NCBI RefSeq assembly: GCF_023983475.1
Contig: NZ_CP092713.1
Location: 744,001 to 808,000 of the forward strand
Source: Aliivibrio fischeri ATCC 7744 = JCM 18803 = DSM 507
Lineage (GTDB): Bacteria > Pseudomonadota > Gammaproteobacteria > Enterobacterales > Vibrionaceae
Reading direction: 5' to 3'
Length of the DNA stretch: 64,000 nt
Under the pieces are notes generated by a model that made no database searches, had not been told where the DNA came from, and was given only the letters and a program-made list of their open reading frames with translations. Position 1 is the first letter of the stretch. Each line of letters begins with the position of its first letter. Below, in pieces: positions 1 to 8,645 of this stretch. The position numbers were made by a program, and so were the translations under genes.

Positions 1-235
1 GATGCCACTGAGGCACATAATGATTATCTCTTGTTTTAGGCATTAAATCACCATAAGCTACTATAAATAAAAAGATTATACTGGATACTGTTGTTTAACA
101 AACTAAAAAATCTCGATAGCCCTCACTGATATTAGATTTATAGTCATAATTTTGGCAATAAGATAAATACTGCCGAGTATCAGATGGTAAGGATAACTAT
201 ATCGTTTGCCCCTTTGAGTAATGCGTCTACTTTTA

Positions 236-1618
236 TTATATGGTAGAAAATGCCGAGATTACTCGCTGCTTAAAAGCTCCAAGCCGAAGTTCATCAAACG
301 TCCCTTGAGTGCCATAAAGAGCGGTTGAACTGCCTATACCATTTCCCCAAGATACATTTGAACTTGTGTGACTTAGAGGCTCAAGCAAAGGTTTTTTATC
401 ATTCAAACCATTTCGTTTATTAGGGAGTTCAGTCTTGATTGGTTTTCCCATGTTCGCATAAATACATGACTCAGGAATATCGTCTTCAATTCGCTCAGCA
501 AACTGGATAAGGTTTTGTTCTGCAAATGTAAATAACCATGCTTGTTGAGCCGTGGAAGAGTCGATTCGAAGAATACGTCCTAGCACTTGCCTGAAATACA
601 GTTCCGTTTTTACAGCGCTCATATGACAACACACTTGAAGTCTAGGGATATCCGTTCCTTCGCTTATCATTCCGACACTAACGATCCATTGAGTGTCGCT
701 TTGTCGATAACGTTTTATTTCTGCTAGCGGTTCTTCATGTCGATAAGTAACAATTGAAACGGTTTGACCAAATTTCTGAGAGAGAACCTCTTTGATTTCG
801 TGTGCATGCTGAACTGACGCAGCAACAATGAGTCCGCCGGCATTTGGAGAGTCTAAGCGCACTCTTGCTAATCGTTCACACCCTAAACTTAGTAGATATT
901 CTATAGCCTCTTGGTTGTGAATTACACTCTGGTAAGACGCTTTTGTCTGCTTAAGCATCTCTAATATTGATGAAAAAGATTCCACTTTTTCGCTACTACT
1001 AACAGACAAGTGTTCATTATCAATTAACACGATTTTAGGCGATCTACAGACACCATCAGTAATCGCTTGTTCAAGAGTATATTGGTAATCGACAAGAAGT
1101 TGTCCTTCTGGGTCGCTGTATTCACCCATCACAATAGGTAAAGAGTCTGATCGCCATGGTGTTCCTGAAAGTGCAAGTGTAAAAGTAGCAAGCCCTTGTA
1201 TCTTTGTTAGAATTTGCTGCCCCTAAATGTTCGCATTTTCAACCTCAGAGCCAGCGCAGTGGTGTATTTCATCAAAAACAACAAAGACTCTATGATTGCG
1301 TAATGTTTGCCAAAACTCATCATTAAGGAACTGGATAGATTGATAGGTTAAAGATTGTCCGATAGCTCCCATCCCACCATTAAATGTGCAATTAAGGAAT
1401 GATGAAAAGGTTTTCTTAATACTATCAGAAACCGTCAACGATGGTGAAAAGCACAACACAAGATCCACCATGTCGTTTTGTAGCAGTCTTAATGCAATAT
1501 TAGCAGCAAGAACCGTCTTTCCAGCCCCTGGTGTAGCTTGGCAAAAAAAATGGGAGCCGTTAGATTGGTATTTCTCCAATGCTCTGTCAGAACATTCACT
1601 TTGCCACTTTCTCAACAT
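236..1618 (-). pseudogene. DEAD/DEAH-type helicase, interrupted by an in-frame amber codon
   Basis: This is a superfamily 2 helicase read leftward. The N-terminal part (1223-1618) has Walker A ATPGAGKT and the motif II DEIHH. The C-terminal part (236-1132) carries QVLGRILR, a motif VI. Both parts lie in one frame, and the 30 codons between them still encode helicase sequence, including the SGTPW motif. Only a TAG at 1223-1225, after residues ENANI, breaks the reading. The next codons read GQQILTK, so a Trp codon (TGG to TAG) is the simplest ancestor. The start at 1618 overlaps the upstream gene by a few bases, so the two were probably one operon. Function is unknown; such helicases are common in defence and mobile islands. 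A functional product would need amber suppression. Confidence 0.8.
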
Positions 1619-2142
1619 GCTTCATTTCCTTCATAAAGAGTGTTAAGAACTTTTGTTAAAACGTTCACTTTACCGAGCAATAAAGCAGCGCGCTCCTTAG
1701 CCTGCTGATGCAAAGGGGCCAGTTTATTTTCTAGCTCAGGAAATCGGGATATGACCGACTGATACTCGTCAACCTCCCCAAGTACTATCTCCAGTTCGCC
1801 CTTGTATTCATTACGCTCATTGTTCAAAATAGAATAGTCTTGAACGAGTGCCTGAGATTTTGTATTTACTTGATTATTCGTGGTTACATTTTTATGTAAC
1901 TCTTTAAATTGAACAGTTTGAAAGTAACGTTTTGCCCGTCCAGATCCTTCAGTTCGCAACCAACATTTCTTTTCAAAGTGTAAAATGGAACGATACACTT
2001 TTTTGCGAGCTTCAGCAGAATTGGTGTTCATATTATTAAGTGATAGCCACAAATCTCTAGCTTCTAGCACAGTGAACCCATTTAACCCATTTTCTATCAA
2101 TAACTTGTGCATCACCGCACTAATTCTTCGAGACCGTTTCAT
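1612..2142 (-). CDS. Hypothetical protein, N-terminal winged-helix-like, C-terminal coiled coil
   Basis: I do not recognise this family. The product is about 176 residues. The first ~85 are basic and resemble a winged-helix fold (RSRRISAVMHKLL and a later VYRSILHFEKK helix). The rest is charged and probably coiled coil. An ATG at 2142 is chosen over the GTG four codons upstream, but neither has a strong ribosome binding site. It overlaps the broken helicase gene downstream and reads away from the XRE regulator gene. Its promoter therefore probably lies at or beside the paired palindromes at 2166-2216. A partner or regulator of the helicase is a plausible but unproven role. Confidence 0.65.
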   Translation of the reverse strand: MKRSRRISAVMHKLLIENGLNGFTVLEARDLWLSLNNMNTNSAEARKKVYRSILHFEKKCWLRTEGSGRAKRYFQTVQFKELHKNVTTNNQVNTKSQALVQDYSILNNERNEYKGELEIVLGEVDEYQSVISRFPELENKLAPLHQQAKERAALLLGKVNVLTKVLNTLYEGNEAC

Positions 2143-2165
2143 TTTCAAAATCACATTAACTAAAA

Positions 2166-2216
2166 ACTAAGTATTGCTTAGTATACAGGAATCGATAAAA
2201 CTAAGACAATCTTAGT
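2166..2216. promoter_or_regulatory. Two identical palindromic operators between divergent genes
   Basis: Two copies of ACTAAG-N5-CTTAGT occupy 2166-2182 and 2200-2216, with different 5-bp spacers (TATTG and ACAAT). Their centres are 34 bp apart, about three helical turns. They sit between the leftward coiled-coil gene and the rightward XRE regulator gene. This is what is expected for autoregulation by the XRE protein, though binding is inferred only from position and symmetry. Confidence 0.65.
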
Positions 2217-2244
2217 TATTAGAGTCTACCGAAATGAAATTTAA

Positions 2245-2556
2245 GTGTTATTTATTAGTCCAATCCCAGAGCGACTCAAACAAGCTCGTAAAAAAGCGAA
2301 ACTCTCTCAAAAAGCATTGGGAGTGTGTATAGGTATGGATGAAAGTTCAGCAAGCCCTCGAATGAATCAATACGAGAAAGGCAAGCACACCCCTGATATT
2401 CAAACCTTAAAGCTTATCGCTGATGAATTAGGTGTGCCGCTTAATTATTTCTTCTGTGAAGATGAAAGTGCAGCCGAGTTAGCCTGTTTAATTTCTCAAA
2501 TGACTGAGAGTGAAAGAAAAAAACTCATTGCATCACTAAATCAAAGTAAAGACTAA
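2245..2556 (+). CDS. XRE-family helix-turn-helix transcriptional regulator
   Basis: A 103-residue Cro/C1-type repressor. The HTH spans about residues 7-65 (PERLKQARKKAKLSQKALG, then the recognition-helix region and QYEKGKHTPDIQTLK). A short C-terminal tail ends LIASLNQSKD. The frame opens with GTG at 2245; no in-frame ATG lies upstream, and the ribosome binding site is weak. It precedes hsdM by 110 bp in the same direction and reads away from the coiled-coil/helicase pair. It may act like a control protein for the R-M operon, for its own promoter, or for both. Paired palindromes lie upstream and another inverted repeat lies before hsdM. Confidence 0.85.
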   Translation: MLFISPIPERLKQARKKAKLSQKALGVCIGMDESSASPRMNQYEKGKHTPDIQTLKLIADELGVPLNYFFCEDESAAELACLISQMTESERKKLIASLNQSKD

Positions 2557-2597
2557 AGAAAAAGGGTATATTCCTCCCTAATTACATAATTCAATTT

Positions 2598-2640
2598 GTT
2601 ATGGGTTTCTCAGGAGAATATTAGACCTTCTTCCCATAAC
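2598..2640. promoter_or_regulatory. Inverted repeat upstream of hsdM
   Basis: GTTATGGG (2598-2605) and CCCATAAC (2633-2640) form a perfect 8-bp inverted repeat with a 27-bp spacer, ending 26 bp before the hsdM start codon. It could be an operator or a hairpin in the hsdM leader. The sequence differs from the ACTAAG operators upstream, so the same protein need not bind both. Confidence 0.4.
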
Positions 2641-2666
2641 TTAGCCGCTATCAGGACACTCAAAAC

Positions 2667-4151
2667 ATGTTTGAACAAGTATTCAAGAACGTTGATGACA
2701 TCTTCCATAAAGATGCAGGTTGCTCTTCTGAGCTAGATTACACAGAACAGTCTTCATGGATGCTGTTTTTAAAGTACCTTGACGATCTTGAGTTCACCAA
2801 ATCCCAAGAAGCGGAAATGATGATGGAAACTTACGAGTACATCATCGAAGAACAATTCCGTTGGAGTAACTGGGCTGCGCCTAAAGATGCAGATGGTAAG
2901 TTTGATCATAACAACGCCTTAACGGGTGATGACCTGATGGATTTTGTGGATGGCAAGCTTTTCCCATACTTAAAAGGCTTTAAGCAACGTGCTGATAGCG
3001 CAAACACCATCGAATACAAAATTGGTGAGATTTTTAGCGAGATAAAAAACAAGATTCAAAGTGGTTATTCACTGCGTGACGCATTGGAAAAAATTGATAC
3101 ATTACGTTTTCGCTCACAGCAAGAAAAACACGAACTGAGCCACTTGTATGAAGCTAAAATTAAAAACATGGGTAACGCAGGTCGTAACGGTGGTGAATAC
3201 TATACGCCGCGCCCATTAATCCGAGCGATGATCGATGTCGTTCAGCCTAAAATCGGTGAAACTATTTACGATGGCGCAGCAGGTTCTGCGGGGTTCTTGT
3301 GTGAAGCCTTTGATTATCTACGTCAAGGTGGCCGCGAAAAAGTAAAATTAAGCACCACTGACTTAGCGACACTGCAAAAAGATACGTTTTATGCCAAGGA
3401 GAAAAAATCTCTGGCGTATGTTATCGCTATCATGAACATGATTTTGCACGGCATTGAAGCGCCTAACGTATTACACACCAATACACTGTCTGAAAATCTG
3501 CAAGATATTCAACCAAGCAGTCAACACGACATCATTCTGGCTAACCCGCCATTTGGTGGAAAAGAGCGTAAAGAGGTTCAAGAGAACTTCCCTATCCAAA
3601 CGGGCGAAACAGCATTTTTGTTTTTGCAGCACTTTATCAAAATGCTTAAACCCGGTGGCCGTGCGGCTGTAGTTATTAAAAATACCTTTTTAAGTAATAC
3701 CGATAAAGCGGCAATTGCACTGCGTAAGGAACTACTTGAAAACTGTAACTTGCATACAGTACTCGATTGCCCTGGTGGTACGTTCTTAGGTGCAGGTGTA
3801 AAAACCGTGGTGCTGTTCTTTACCAAAGGCGAACCTACGCTTAATACATGGTTTTATGAGCTAAATGTCGGTCGTAACATGGGTAAAACAAACCCACTAA
3901 ACGACAAAGATTTAGAAGACTTTGTTAAGCTGCAAAAAGCCGCTATGGGTGATTTGAAAAAAGGGGTTTCAGATAAATCATGGTCATTAGCAATTAGTGA
4001 TATTGATGAAAACACCTATGACCTATCGGTTAAAAACCCGAATGTTGCAGAAGACGCACCACTGCGTGAGCCTAAAGCTATTATTGATGACATTATTAAA
4101 CTTGATAAAGAATCTGAAGCGATTTTAGCTAAGATTCAGGAGTTGTTGTAA
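2667..4151 (+). CDS. hsdM: Type I restriction-modification system, DNA methyltransferase subunit
   Basis: A 494-residue adenine-N6 methyltransferase subunit of a type I R-M enzyme. An N-terminal helical HsdM_N region covers about residues 1-150. It is followed by GGEYYTPRPLI, the SAM-binding motif I (YDGAAGSAGFL, about residue 200) and the catalytic motif IV NPPFG (about 293-297). It modifies the host's own recognition sites together with HsdS and forms the restriction complex with HsdR. The stop codon overlaps the hsdS start (TAATG), so translation is probably coupled. Length and motifs are normal for the family and nothing looks damaged. Confidence 0.95.
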   Translation: MFEQVFKNVDDIFHKDAGCSSELDYTEQSSWMLFLKYLDDLEFTKSQEAEMMMETYEYIIEEQFRWSNWAAPKDADGKFDHNNALTGDDLMDFVDGKLFPYLKGFKQRADSANTIEYKIGEIFSEIKNKIQSGYSLRDALEKIDTLRFRSQQEKHELSHLYEAKIKNMGNAGRNGGEYYTPRPLIRAMIDVVQPKIGETIYDGAAGSAGFLCEAFDYLRQGGREKVKLSTTDLATLQKDTFYAKEKKSLAYVIAIMNMILHGIEAPNVLHTNTLSENLQDIQPSSQHDIILANPPFGGKERKEVQENFPIQTGETAFLFLQHFIKMLKPGGRAAVVIKNTFLSNTDKAAIALRKELLENCNLHTVLDCPGGTFLGAGVKTVVLFFTKGEPTLNTWFYELNVGRNMGKTNPLNDKDLEDFVKLQKAAMGDLKKGVSDKSWSLAISDIDENTYDLSVKNPNVAEDAPLREPKAIIDDIIKLDKESEAILAKIQELL

Positions 4152-5341
4152 TGGAGTGGTCAAATCAATCTTTAGGTGATTTCTGTGAGGTAATTGCAGG
4201 TCAATCACCTCAAGGTAAATATTACAATACTGAGGTGGAAGGCTTACCTTTTTATCAAGGGAAAAAGGAGTTTGGTGACCGTTTTATAGGTGCTCCACAA
4301 AAATGGACGACAAAAGTCACGAAAGAAGCACAAGCTGGTGATATTTTAATGTCAGTAAGGGCACCTGTTGGCCCTATTAATTTCTCAACACAGAATATTT
4401 GTATTGGCCGAGGTCTAGCTGCAATTAGACCGAGTGAAAAGCTAAATAAAGACTTCTTATATTATTACTTATTATCTAAACAAGATGAGATAACAGGTAA
4501 TGAAGGGGCTGTATTTGCATCAATTAATAAAAAGCAAATAGAGTCATTAAGCTTTTCGTATGTAAATTTAGTGGAACAAAAGCGCATTGTGGCATTGCTC
4601 GATACTGTATTTTCCGACTTAGAACAAACCCGTGCTAAAACCGAACAAAACCTAAAAAACGCCCGCGAGTTATTTGATAGCTACTTGCAACAAGTGTTTA
4701 GCCAGAAAGGTGAAGGTTGGGTTGATTTACCCCTAGGAGATATTTGTAATTTTAAGCATGGATTTGCATTTAAATCTGAGTTTTTTGTAGATAAATCGAA
4801 GTTGATATTATTAACTCCAGGTAGCTTCTACGAAGATGGTGGATATAGATATAGAGGTGAGAAAACAAAATATTATGAAGGTGATTTTCCTGCTGAGTAT
4901 TTACTTAAAAAAGGTGACCTTCTGGTTGCTATGACGGAACAAGCAGTAGGTTTACTAGGCTCTTCTGCTTTAGTACCTGAAAATAATACCTTTCTTCATA
5001 ATCAGCGTTTAGGATTGGTTGAACTTACACCTGAGTTTAAAAATAAAGTCAGTTTGAAATTTTTATTTCATCTATTTAATACAAAAAATTTCAGAGCAAA
5101 GGTTCAAGAGACCGCTACAGGATTAAAGGTTCGACATACGTCACCAAAAAAAATGCAGGTGATATCTGTTCCAATTTTAAATGATGTGATTGAGCAGGAA
5201 TTGATTGCGCAAAAGTTATTTGAAGCTAAAGAAAGGGTTATTGAGCTTGAAGCAATTTACCAGCAAAAATTAGACTCGATAGACGAACTTAAAAAGTCCA
5301 TCTTACAAAAAGCCTTTAGCGGTGAATTAACTCACGATTAA
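4151..5341 (+). CDS. hsdS: Type I restriction-modification system, specificity subunit
   Basis: A 396-residue specificity subunit with the usual two-half layout. Target-recognition domain 1 covers about residues 1-150. A conserved helical spacer (QKRIVALLDTVFSDLEQTR onward) follows at about 150-190. Domain 2 lies at about 190-340, and a second helical spacer ends KKSILQKAFSGELTHD. The two domains read half-sites of a bipartite target, which cannot be deduced here. By eye the domains are more AT-rich than hsdM and hsdR, as is common for these exchangeable parts. The start overlaps the hsdM stop by one base. Confidence 0.93.
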   Translation: MEWSNQSLGDFCEVIAGQSPQGKYYNTEVEGLPFYQGKKEFGDRFIGAPQKWTTKVTKEAQAGDILMSVRAPVGPINFSTQNICIGRGLAAIRPSEKLNKDFLYYYLLSKQDEITGNEGAVFASINKKQIESLSFSYVNLVEQKRIVALLDTVFSDLEQTRAKTEQNLKNARELFDSYLQQVFSQKGEGWVDLPLGDICNFKHGFAFKSEFFVDKSKLILLTPGSFYEDGGYRYRGEKTKYYEGDFPAEYLLKKGDLLVAMTEQAVGLLGSSALVPENNTFLHNQRLGLVELTPEFKNKVSLKFLFHLFNTKNFRAKVQETATGLKVRHTSPKKMQVISVPILNDVIEQELIAQKLFEAKERVIELEAIYQQKLDSIDELKKSILQKAFSGELTHD

Positions 5342-5376
5342 GCATCAGTCTAAACAGTAAACACAAGGTAAGTGTC

Positions 5377-7950
5377 ATGAGTAGAAATGAATCTGAAACC
5401 CGTGCTGAGTTAATCTCGCCTAAATTGACGGTCGATGGTTGGGGTAAAGCTGATCACAGCATTATTCGCCGAGAGGTGAGTATTACTGCTGGCCGTATTT
5501 TGGGCGGCGGTAAACGTGGCTCAAAACTCAGTGCTGATTACGTTTTAGAGTTTCAAGGCCGTAAACTCGCTGCTGTTGAAGCCAAACGTGAAAGCCTAAG
5601 TTACACCGAAGGTGTACGCCAAGCCAAAGACTACGCCGAGCGTTTACAGTGCCGTTTCGCTTATGCCACAAATGGTCATGACATTTACCAAATAGACATG
5701 CTGACGGGTGAAGAACAGCTCGTTAACCGCTATTTAAGCCCTGAAGAGATGTGGGCGATTGCATTTAATGGTGATGACGGTAAAGCCGAGCCAGCGTTTA
5801 CGAGCACTTGGCGTGAAAACTTTGCAAAAATCCCCTTTGAATGTAAAGGCGATTGGCAACCTCGTTATTACCAAGAAAACGCCATTAACCAAGCGTTAGA
5901 GGCAATAGCAAAAGGCAAAGACCGTATTCTACTCACACTTGCAACAGGCACGGGTAAAACCTGTATTGCCTTTCAATTGTCATGGAAGCTGTTTAATAGT
6001 CGTTGGAGTTTACAAGCGGCTAAGAACCCAAGTAATGCTAAAAAACGCCCACGTATTCTATTTTTAGCCGACCGTAATGTATTAACCAAACAAGCCTTTA
6101 ACGACTTCGGCGCTTTTGGTGAAGATGCCGTCGTGCGTATTACTCCAAGTGAAATCAAAAAAGCCAAGGGTGTACCTAAAAACGCCAGTATCTTTATGGC
6201 AATTTTCCAAACCCTAATGACCGACTCTGCAAATAAACACAGCTTAAATGCAGAAGAAGTTGAAGATGAAGAATTTGAACAAGCGGTAATAACAGATACA
6301 AGCAACTGTAACTTCAGACAATACCCAGAAGACTTTTTCGATTTTATCATTATTGATGAGTGTCACCGAGGCGGTGCGAATGATGAGAGTTCGTGGCGCG
6401 ATATTCTAGATTATTTCTCTCCTGCGGTGCAGTTAGGTTTAACAGCAACACCAAAACGTACTGACAATGCCGATAGTTATAAATACTTTGGTGAGCCAGT
6501 TTACAGCTATACCTTAAAACAAGGCATTAACGATGGTTTTTTAACGCCATTTAAGGTGTATCCGATAGTCGGCACCATGGATGAGTATGTTTACACACCT
6601 GGCGATGCTGTTACGTTTAAAGGCGAGCCTGAAGCTGGCAAAGTTTACAAAGAAGGGGACTTTAACCGCATCATAGTAATGCCGCAGCGTGAGCAAAAGC
6701 GTGTGCAGTATTGGATGGATCATATTAACCCATCTGAGAAAAGCATCGTGTTTTGTGCCACACAAGAACACGCAGGTATGGTACGTGATTTAATCAATCA
6801 ATATGCAGTAAAAAAAGGGTGGACGACTAACCCAAGCTATTGTGTGCGTATTACTGCAAATGATGGTGCAGCAGGCGAAAATGATCTTCGCACATTCTGT
6901 GATAATGAAAAAACCATTCCGACCATTTTAACTACTTCACGCAAGTTATCGACAGGCGTAGATGCCCGTAATGTGCGAAACATTGTGTTAATGCGTGAAT
7001 GTAAAAACATGATTGAGTTTAAGCAGATCATTGGCCGTGGTACGCGGATGTATGATGGGAAGTCATTCTTCACCGTGTATGATTTTGTAAAAGCCCATCA
7101 TAATTTTTCTGATCCTGAATGGGACGGTGAGCCGTTACCACCAGACGAAAAACCAGAGCAAGAGCCATGTGATATCTGCAATCACAATCCATGTAGTTGC
7201 GTATGTGAAACCTGTGGATTTAACCCGTGTAACTGCGTCATAGAAGATCCTGACGTGCTTTGTGGCAAATGTTTTCACTCTCCTTGTCAATGTATTGTAG
7301 AACCTTGCAATAACTGCGGAAACTCGCCGTGTAGTTGCCCTATAGGTGATGATGAAGACGATACGGGTAAACCAGAGAAGATATTCATTACGTTAACCGA
7401 TGGAAAAGTGCGTCAAATACAGCACATGAAGAGTGTGTTGTTTATGGGAGCCGATGGCGCAATGCTGACAGCCAAACAGTTCGTTGAGCAATTGTTTGGG
7501 GACTTACCAAGGTTTTTTGCTAATGAAGATGAGTTACGTGAGATATGGAGTAATCCAAATACCCGTGAAAAGCTATTAGCTGATTTATATGAAGCTGGGT
7601 ACGACGATGAAAAACTCGATAGCATGAAAGATATTATCGATGCCAAAGACAGTGACGTATACGACTTATTATCTTTTGTGGCTTACGCTAGAGATACGCA
7701 TACACGTAAAGAGCGTGTCGCCATTGCGAAACCGGCTATTTCAAGTCATTTTTCCTATAAACAAGTTGAGTTTATAGAATTCATTTTGGATAAATATATT
7801 GAAGATGGTGTACAAGAACTAGCTGCACAGAAAATGCGTAGTTTGGTTGAGCTTAAATACAATACGATTAGTGATGCAGCCGTAGAGTTTGGATCTCCTT
7901 TGGCGATACGAGACACGTTTATTGGGTTTCAGAAGTATTTGTATGAGTAG
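5377..7950 (+). CDS. hsdR: Type I restriction enzyme, motor/nuclease subunit, with a cysteine-rich insert
   Basis: An 857-residue EcoEI-like HsdR. An N-terminal PD-(D/E)xK nuclease is marked by SADYVLEF and VEAKRE (E-x-K near residues 68-70). The helicase motor has Walker A ATGTGKT (189-195), DECH (327-330), GLTATP and the arginine-finger motif IIGRGTR (near 551-557). A C-terminal EcoEI_R_C-type domain ends at 857. It cuts unmodified DNA after translocation. Residues 598-654 are unusual: four tandem units of C-x2-C-x2-[NS]-P-C-x-C give 16 cysteines in 57 residues, between acidic linkers and directly after the motor. This could be a metal-binding insert. The gene starts 35 bp after hsdS. Confidence 0.95.
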   Translation: MSRNESETRAELISPKLTVDGWGKADHSIIRREVSITAGRILGGGKRGSKLSADYVLEFQGRKLAAVEAKRESLSYTEGVRQAKDYAERLQCRFAYATNGHDIYQIDMLTGEEQLVNRYLSPEEMWAIAFNGDDGKAEPAFTSTWRENFAKIPFECKGDWQPRYYQENAINQALEAIAKGKDRILLTLATGTGKTCIAFQLSWKLFNSRWSLQAAKNPSNAKKRPRILFLADRNVLTKQAFNDFGAFGEDAVVRITPSEIKKAKGVPKNASIFMAIFQTLMTDSANKHSLNAEEVEDEEFEQAVITDTSNCNFRQYPEDFFDFIIIDECHRGGANDESSWRDILDYFSPAVQLGLTATPKRTDNADSYKYFGEPVYSYTLKQGINDGFLTPFKVYPIVGTMDEYVYTPGDAVTFKGEPEAGKVYKEGDFNRIIVMPQREQKRVQYWMDHINPSEKSIVFCATQEHAGMVRDLINQYAVKKGWTTNPSYCVRITANDGAAGENDLRTFCDNEKTIPTILTTSRKLSTGVDARNVRNIVLMRECKNMIEFKQIIGRGTRMYDGKSFFTVYDFVKAHHNFSDPEWDGEPLPPDEKPEQEPCDICNHNPCSCVCETCGFNPCNCVIEDPDVLCGKCFHSPCQCIVEPCNNCGNSPCSCPIGDDEDDTGKPEKIFITLTDGKVRQIQHMKSVLFMGADGAMLTAKQFVEQLFGDLPRFFANEDELREIWSNPNTREKLLADLYEAGYDDEKLDSMKDIIDAKDSDVYDLLSFVAYARDTHTRKERVAIAKPAISSHFSYKQVEFIEFILDKYIEDGVQELAAQKMRSLVELKYNTISDAAVEFGSPLAIRDTFIGFQKYLYE

Positions 7951-7994
7951 AGGCTATTGACCACAACAACCCATACTACAACGTAGATAAAAAG

Positions 7995-8030
7995 AAGCAG
8001 TATTGCTAACAACGAGTAATACTGCTTTTA
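7995..8030. terminator. Terminator between convergent hsdR and VOC genes
   Basis: AAGCAGTATTGCT (7995-8007) pairs with AGTAATACTGCTT (8015-8027) with one G-T pair and a 7-base loop. A short T-run follows on the plus strand and A-rich sequence precedes it. It can serve both convergent transcripts. Confidence 0.8.
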
Positions 8031-8042
8031 TGACTCTATTTA

Positions 8043-8534
8043 TTACTCATAATCTGACGCATATGTATCTTCGTAAGAGTGTGAGTAAAATTCAAATAAG
8101 TTGCCAAATGGGTCTTCTAGGTAAACCATTTGTGCTTGCTTTGAATCGTCTTCTGGATGGTATCGCATGATATCCATACGAACCTTACCTCCGAACTCTT
8201 CAACACGTTTAATAGCTGAATCAAATTGCTCTTTTGGCAGTTGTAAACAGAAATGGAAAATGCCTAGACGAGAGAAATCAACTTCATGACGTTCTTGGCG
8301 ATCTTTCATTTCAAATAACTCAACACCAATACCATCAGTTGTTACAAGATGAGCAATGTTAAAACCTTTAAAGCCTTCACCGAATACCGCGATACACATG
8401 CGGCCAATCGCACTTTCACGCTCTTCAATAACCTTGGTATTGTTCATTACAATGCGAAGACCTAAAGCTTTAGTGTAGAACTCTACTGCTTTATCCATAT
8501 TTCCGACCATTAGGCCAACATGATTCATTTTCAT
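8043..8534 (-). CDS. VOC (glyoxalase/bleomycin-resistance) family protein, intact copy
   Basis: A 163-residue vicinal-oxygen-chelate protein with two beta-alpha-beta repeats. Visible candidate metal ligands are His in MNHVGL, Glu in GVELFEM, His in GIFHFCL and Glu in GNLFEFYS. The start is the ATG at 8534, preceded by a GGAG box; a TTG four codons upstream also opens the frame. It has its own promoter candidate at 8583-8611. It is highly similar (roughly three quarters identical by eye) to the shortened VOC gene at 15.5 kb. The two genes bracket the recombinase operon in opposite orientations. The substrate is unknown; this copy may be cargo of the element that replaces the damaged one. Confidence 0.9.
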   Translation of the reverse strand: MKMNHVGLMVGNMDKAVEFYTKALGLRIVMNNTKVIEERESAIGRMCIAVFGEGFKGFNIAHLVTTDGIGVELFEMKDRQERHEVDFSRLGIFHFCLQLPKEQFDSAIKRVEEFGGKVRMDIMRYHPEDDSKQAQMVYLEDPFGNLFEFYSHSYEDTYASDYE

Positions 8535-8582
8535 TACTTTCTCCAAATATTTATGTAATTGTTTTGATGTGAGAAGTATAGG

Positions 8583-8611
8583 TAAATAATCCTGAAATTA
8601 ATAATTATCAA
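8583..8611 (-). promoter_or_regulatory. Candidate promoter of the intact VOC gene
   Basis: On the minus strand TTGATA (8611-8606), a 17-bp spacer and TATTTA (8588-8583) form a plausible sigma-70 promoter about 50 bp upstream of the VOC start codon. The gene need not depend on read-through from the recombinase operon. Confidence 0.45.
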
Positions 8612-8645
8612 TAATTATATTTTTGATAACAAAAAATTATAAAGC

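Noticed and set aside
1-235. Possible attachment site or tRNA end at the left edge
   Set aside because: No tRNA-like sequence or repeat matching the right junction was seen; the 235 bases hold nothing I can support.
7168-7338. Cysteine-rich HsdR segment as a frameshift artefact
   Set aside because: The frame is open and keeps HsdR motifs on both sides, and the units are regular, which a frameshift would not give.
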